From contig JAUXCB010000126.1 of the NCBI GenBank assembly GCA_030619095.1, positions 1-5,364 of the forward strand: DNA of 5,364 bases. Direction: 5' to 3'. Within the stretch, counting starts at the first letter, position 1, and every line of letters starts with the position of its first letter. Both the position numbers and the translations under genes were made by a program. The notes below the pieces were generated by a model that saw only the letters and a list, made by a program, of their open reading frames with translations, ran no database searches and was not told the DNA's origin. Origin of the DNA: Verrucomicrobiota bacterium. GTDB lineage: Bacteria > Verrucomicrobiota > Kiritimatiellia > Kiritimatiellales > Tichowtungiaceae. This document shows positions 4,538-5,364 of this stretch, in pieces.

Positions 4538-4834
4538 TTACTCCTCTATTTCCTGCGCCAGGCGCAACGCGGTTTTGATGTCACGGGTTTGGGTTCTTTT
4601 GTCGCCGCCCGCTAATAAAATGATCAGTTTTCGGCCCCGCTTTTTGTAATAAACCCTGTATCCGGCACCGTGATGGATTCGCAACTCTGACACGCCCTCG
4701 CCAATGGGTTTTACATCGCCGGGGTTTCCTGCCGCAAGCCGTTCGATTCGTGACAGAACCCGCGCCCGTGCATGAATGTCGCGCAGGTTATCAATCCATT
4801 GAGTGAAGCGGTCTGTTTTGCGTATCTCAATCAT
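4538..4834 (-). CDS. HigB/RelE-like toxin (Gp49-type, TIGR02683-like)
   Basis: A 98-residue basic toxin, expected to cleave mRNA on the ribosome if it behaves like HigB/RelE. Visible features are MIEIRKTDRFTQWIDNLRD (1-19), RVLSRIERLAAGNPGDVKPI (25-44), the strand GVSELRIHHGAGYRVYY (47-63) and the signature LLAGGDKRTQTRDIKTA (73-89), all typical of the 'addiction module killer' family. The frame extends upstream to an ATG at 4867, but the family begins at MIEI, so 4834 is chosen. There is no Shine-Dalgarno; a promoter-like pair ends 8 bases before the ATG, implying an almost leaderless message. The toxin gene precedes the antitoxin, the HigBA order. All expected family landmarks are present, so it is probably active. 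Confidence 0.93.
   Translation of the reverse strand: MIEIRKTDRFTQWIDNLRDIHARARVLSRIERLAAGNPGDVKPIGEGVSELRIHHGAGYRVYYKKRGRKLIILLAGGDKRTQTRDIKTALRLAQEIEE
4541..4546 (-). promoter_or_regulatory. Ribosome binding site of higA inside higB
   Basis: GAGGAG on the minus strand forms the last two sense codons of the toxin gene and lies 6 bases before the antitoxin ATG. It ties antitoxin synthesis to toxin translation. Confidence 0.8.
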
Positions 4835-4842
4835 CTGTAAGG

Positions 4843-4871
4843 ACTGTATCCAAAAGGCTACATGCAATCAA
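4843..4871 (-). promoter_or_regulatory. Possible promoter of the higBA-methyltransferase operon
   Basis: On the minus strand TTGATT (4871-4866) and TACAGT (4848-4843) are 17 bases apart, each matching four of six consensus positions. Eight bases separate the -10 box from the toxin ATG at 4834, so the start site would be at or within a base or two of the start codon. I see no convincing long operator palindrome over it. Confidence 0.4.
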
Positions 4872-4890
4872 GCTCAGAATGAATGCTGAT

Positions 4891-4905
4891 TTCCGACCCT
4901 TGGAA
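4891..4905. repeat. TTCC...TTGGAA palindrome, copy C (imperfect)
   Basis: TTCCGACCCTTGGAA is the copy A sequence with one base changed (A to G at position 5). It lies 19 bases upstream of the higBA promoter and 27 bases from copy D. Confidence 0.6.
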
Positions 4906-4931
4906 AATGCGGTGGGGACACAGCATCTACG

Positions 4932-4948
4932 TTTCCAAGCCTTGGAAA
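4932..4948. repeat. TTTCCAAG-C-CTTGGAAA palindrome, copy D (perfect)
   Basis: Eight-base perfect arms surround a single central C. It lies 37 bases after the argB stop on the minus strand and is the best copy of the family. It could form a small stem at the argB mRNA end, but no U-tract follows on either strand beyond a few bases. Together with copy C it marks the argB-side edge of the accessory region. Confidence 0.75.
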
Positions 4949-4985
4949 ACTGACTCCTGACCCCTGTTGACTGATCCCTGAAAGC

Positions 4986-5364
4986 TCAGTTAATCAGTTC
5001 GGTGCCGACACCTTTGTCGGTGAAGAGTTCGAGCAGCAGCGAGTGGGGCAGGGAGGAGTCGATGATATGCACTTTGTCCACATCGGCTTTCAGCGCTTCA
5101 ACCGCTCCGTTGATTTTCGGCAGCATGCCGCCGGTGATAATTCCCTGCCGGATCAGATCCTGGATGCCATCCACATGCAGGCTGGTGATCAGCGAGTCGG
5201 GGTCGTCCTGATCTTTCATCAGGCCGGGGACATCGCTCAGGAATACGAGTTTCCTCGCGTGGAGCGCCCGGGCGACGGCGTTGGCGACTTCGTCGGCATT
5301 GATGTTGTAGAGATGGCCGTCCTCGCCCCGGCCCAGCGGGGTGATGACCGGAATGATATCCGCA
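4986..5364 (-). CDS. argB: Acetylglutamate kinase ArgB, N-terminus outside the window
   Basis: ArgB phosphorylates N-acetylglutamate with ATP, the second step of the arginine pathway. The last 125 residues are present, and about 170 are missing to the right. The visible part has the family's ATP-side motifs in order: IIPVITPLGRGEDGHLYNIN, ADEVANAVARAL, KLVFLSDVPGL, DLIRQGIITGGMLPKI, and the C-terminal HSLLLELFTDKGVGTELI ending at a TGA at 4988-4986. The segment HIIDSSLPH reads SS where the family usually has GR; this is a modest divergence and not obviously inactivating. In most bacteria argD is close by in the same operon; here the next arg gene on the strand is 3 kb away. Confidence 0.96.
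   Translation of the reverse strand, partial: ADIIPVITPLGRGEDGHLYNINADEVANAVARALHARKLVFLSDVPGLMKDQDDPDSLITSLHVDGIQDLIRQGIITGGMLPKINGAVEALKADVDKVHIIDSSLPHSLLLELFTDKGVGTELIN

Larger units (their letters stand above)
1985..4985. other. Accessory toxin-antitoxin island between argB and argD
   Basis: All 3 kb between two arginine genes consists of two toxin-antitoxin pairs, one methyltransferase, two pieces of a second higA and a set of short palindromes. No transposase, integrase or long terminal repeat is visible, so the mechanism of arrival is unknown. TTCC...TTGGAA palindromes lie near both ends (2356-2370; 4891-4948) and at the internal seam (3134-3148). The boundaries given are simply the ends of the two arg genes; the true junctions may lie inside. 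Calling it inserted is inference from the usual arg gene order. Confidence 0.55.

Noticed and set aside
4835..4867. An 11-residue N-terminal extension of the HigB-like toxin
   Set aside because: The family starts at MIEI, and the extension overlaps the likely -10 box.

Overview
The window looks like an accessory gene island sitting inside a bacterial arginine-biosynthesis operon. Every gene I can support is on the minus strand. Read in the direction of transcription (high to low coordinate) they are: the C-terminal part of acetylglutamate kinase (argB, 5364-4986); a higBA-type toxin-antitoxin pair (4834-4235); a class I SAM-dependent methyltransferase (4193-3417); a parDE-like toxin-antitoxin pair (3089-2566); acetylornithine aminotransferase (argD, 1984-800); and the N-terminal two thirds or more of an RluA-family pseudouridine synthase (681-1). 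argB and argD are normally adjacent. Here they are about 3 kb apart, and everything between them is toxin-antitoxin genes, one methyltransferase, gene debris and short palindromic repeats.

Area by area: 1-681 is rRNA/tRNA modification; 682-799 is an intergenic stretch dominated by an inverted repeat made of CACGAAT-type units; 800-1984 is argD, with a good ribosome binding site and a plausible private promoter just upstream. The 581-base gene-free stretch 1985-2565 holds that promoter, three CGCAGAT units, several GC-rich hairpins including a branched fold, one TTCCA...TTGGAA palindrome, and the first 14 codons of a second higA. 2566-3089 is the parDE-like pair (4-base GTGA overlap). The 327-base stretch 3090-3416 holds its probable promoter, another palindrome, the last 31 codons and stop of a second higA, two hairpins and a perfect 12-base tandem duplication. 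3417-4834 is a compact three-gene unit, higB-higA-methyltransferase. 4835-4985 carries a likely promoter and two more palindromes before argB ends.

How the parts work together: ArgB and ArgD catalyse consecutive or nearly consecutive steps of the acetylated ornithine/arginine pathway, with ArgC between them enzymatically. Their separation means argD probably needs its own transcription start, and a reasonable promoter is visible 25-53 bases upstream of its ATG. The two toxin-antitoxin pairs have opposite gene orders (toxin first in higBA, antitoxin first in parDE), both look tightly coupled in translation, and both appear to have promoters so close to the first ATG that their transcripts would be leaderless or nearly so. 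The methyltransferase follows higA by 41 bases and is probably co-transcribed with the toxin-antitoxin pair.

Organism: the sequence is moderately GC-rich, Shine-Dalgarno sites are used at internal genes, and the intergenic regions are full of short dispersed repeats of the CGCAGAT and CACGAAT kinds. From memory, such repeats are common in the PVC group (Verrucomicrobiota, Kiritimatiellota, Lentisphaerota), so I lean that way, but this is a weak taxonomic inference. I see no transposase, integrase, tRNA, rRNA or CRISPR array. I do not claim a wholly new biological system; the most interesting content is how the island was assembled: palindromes near its edges and permuted higA fragments around parDE.
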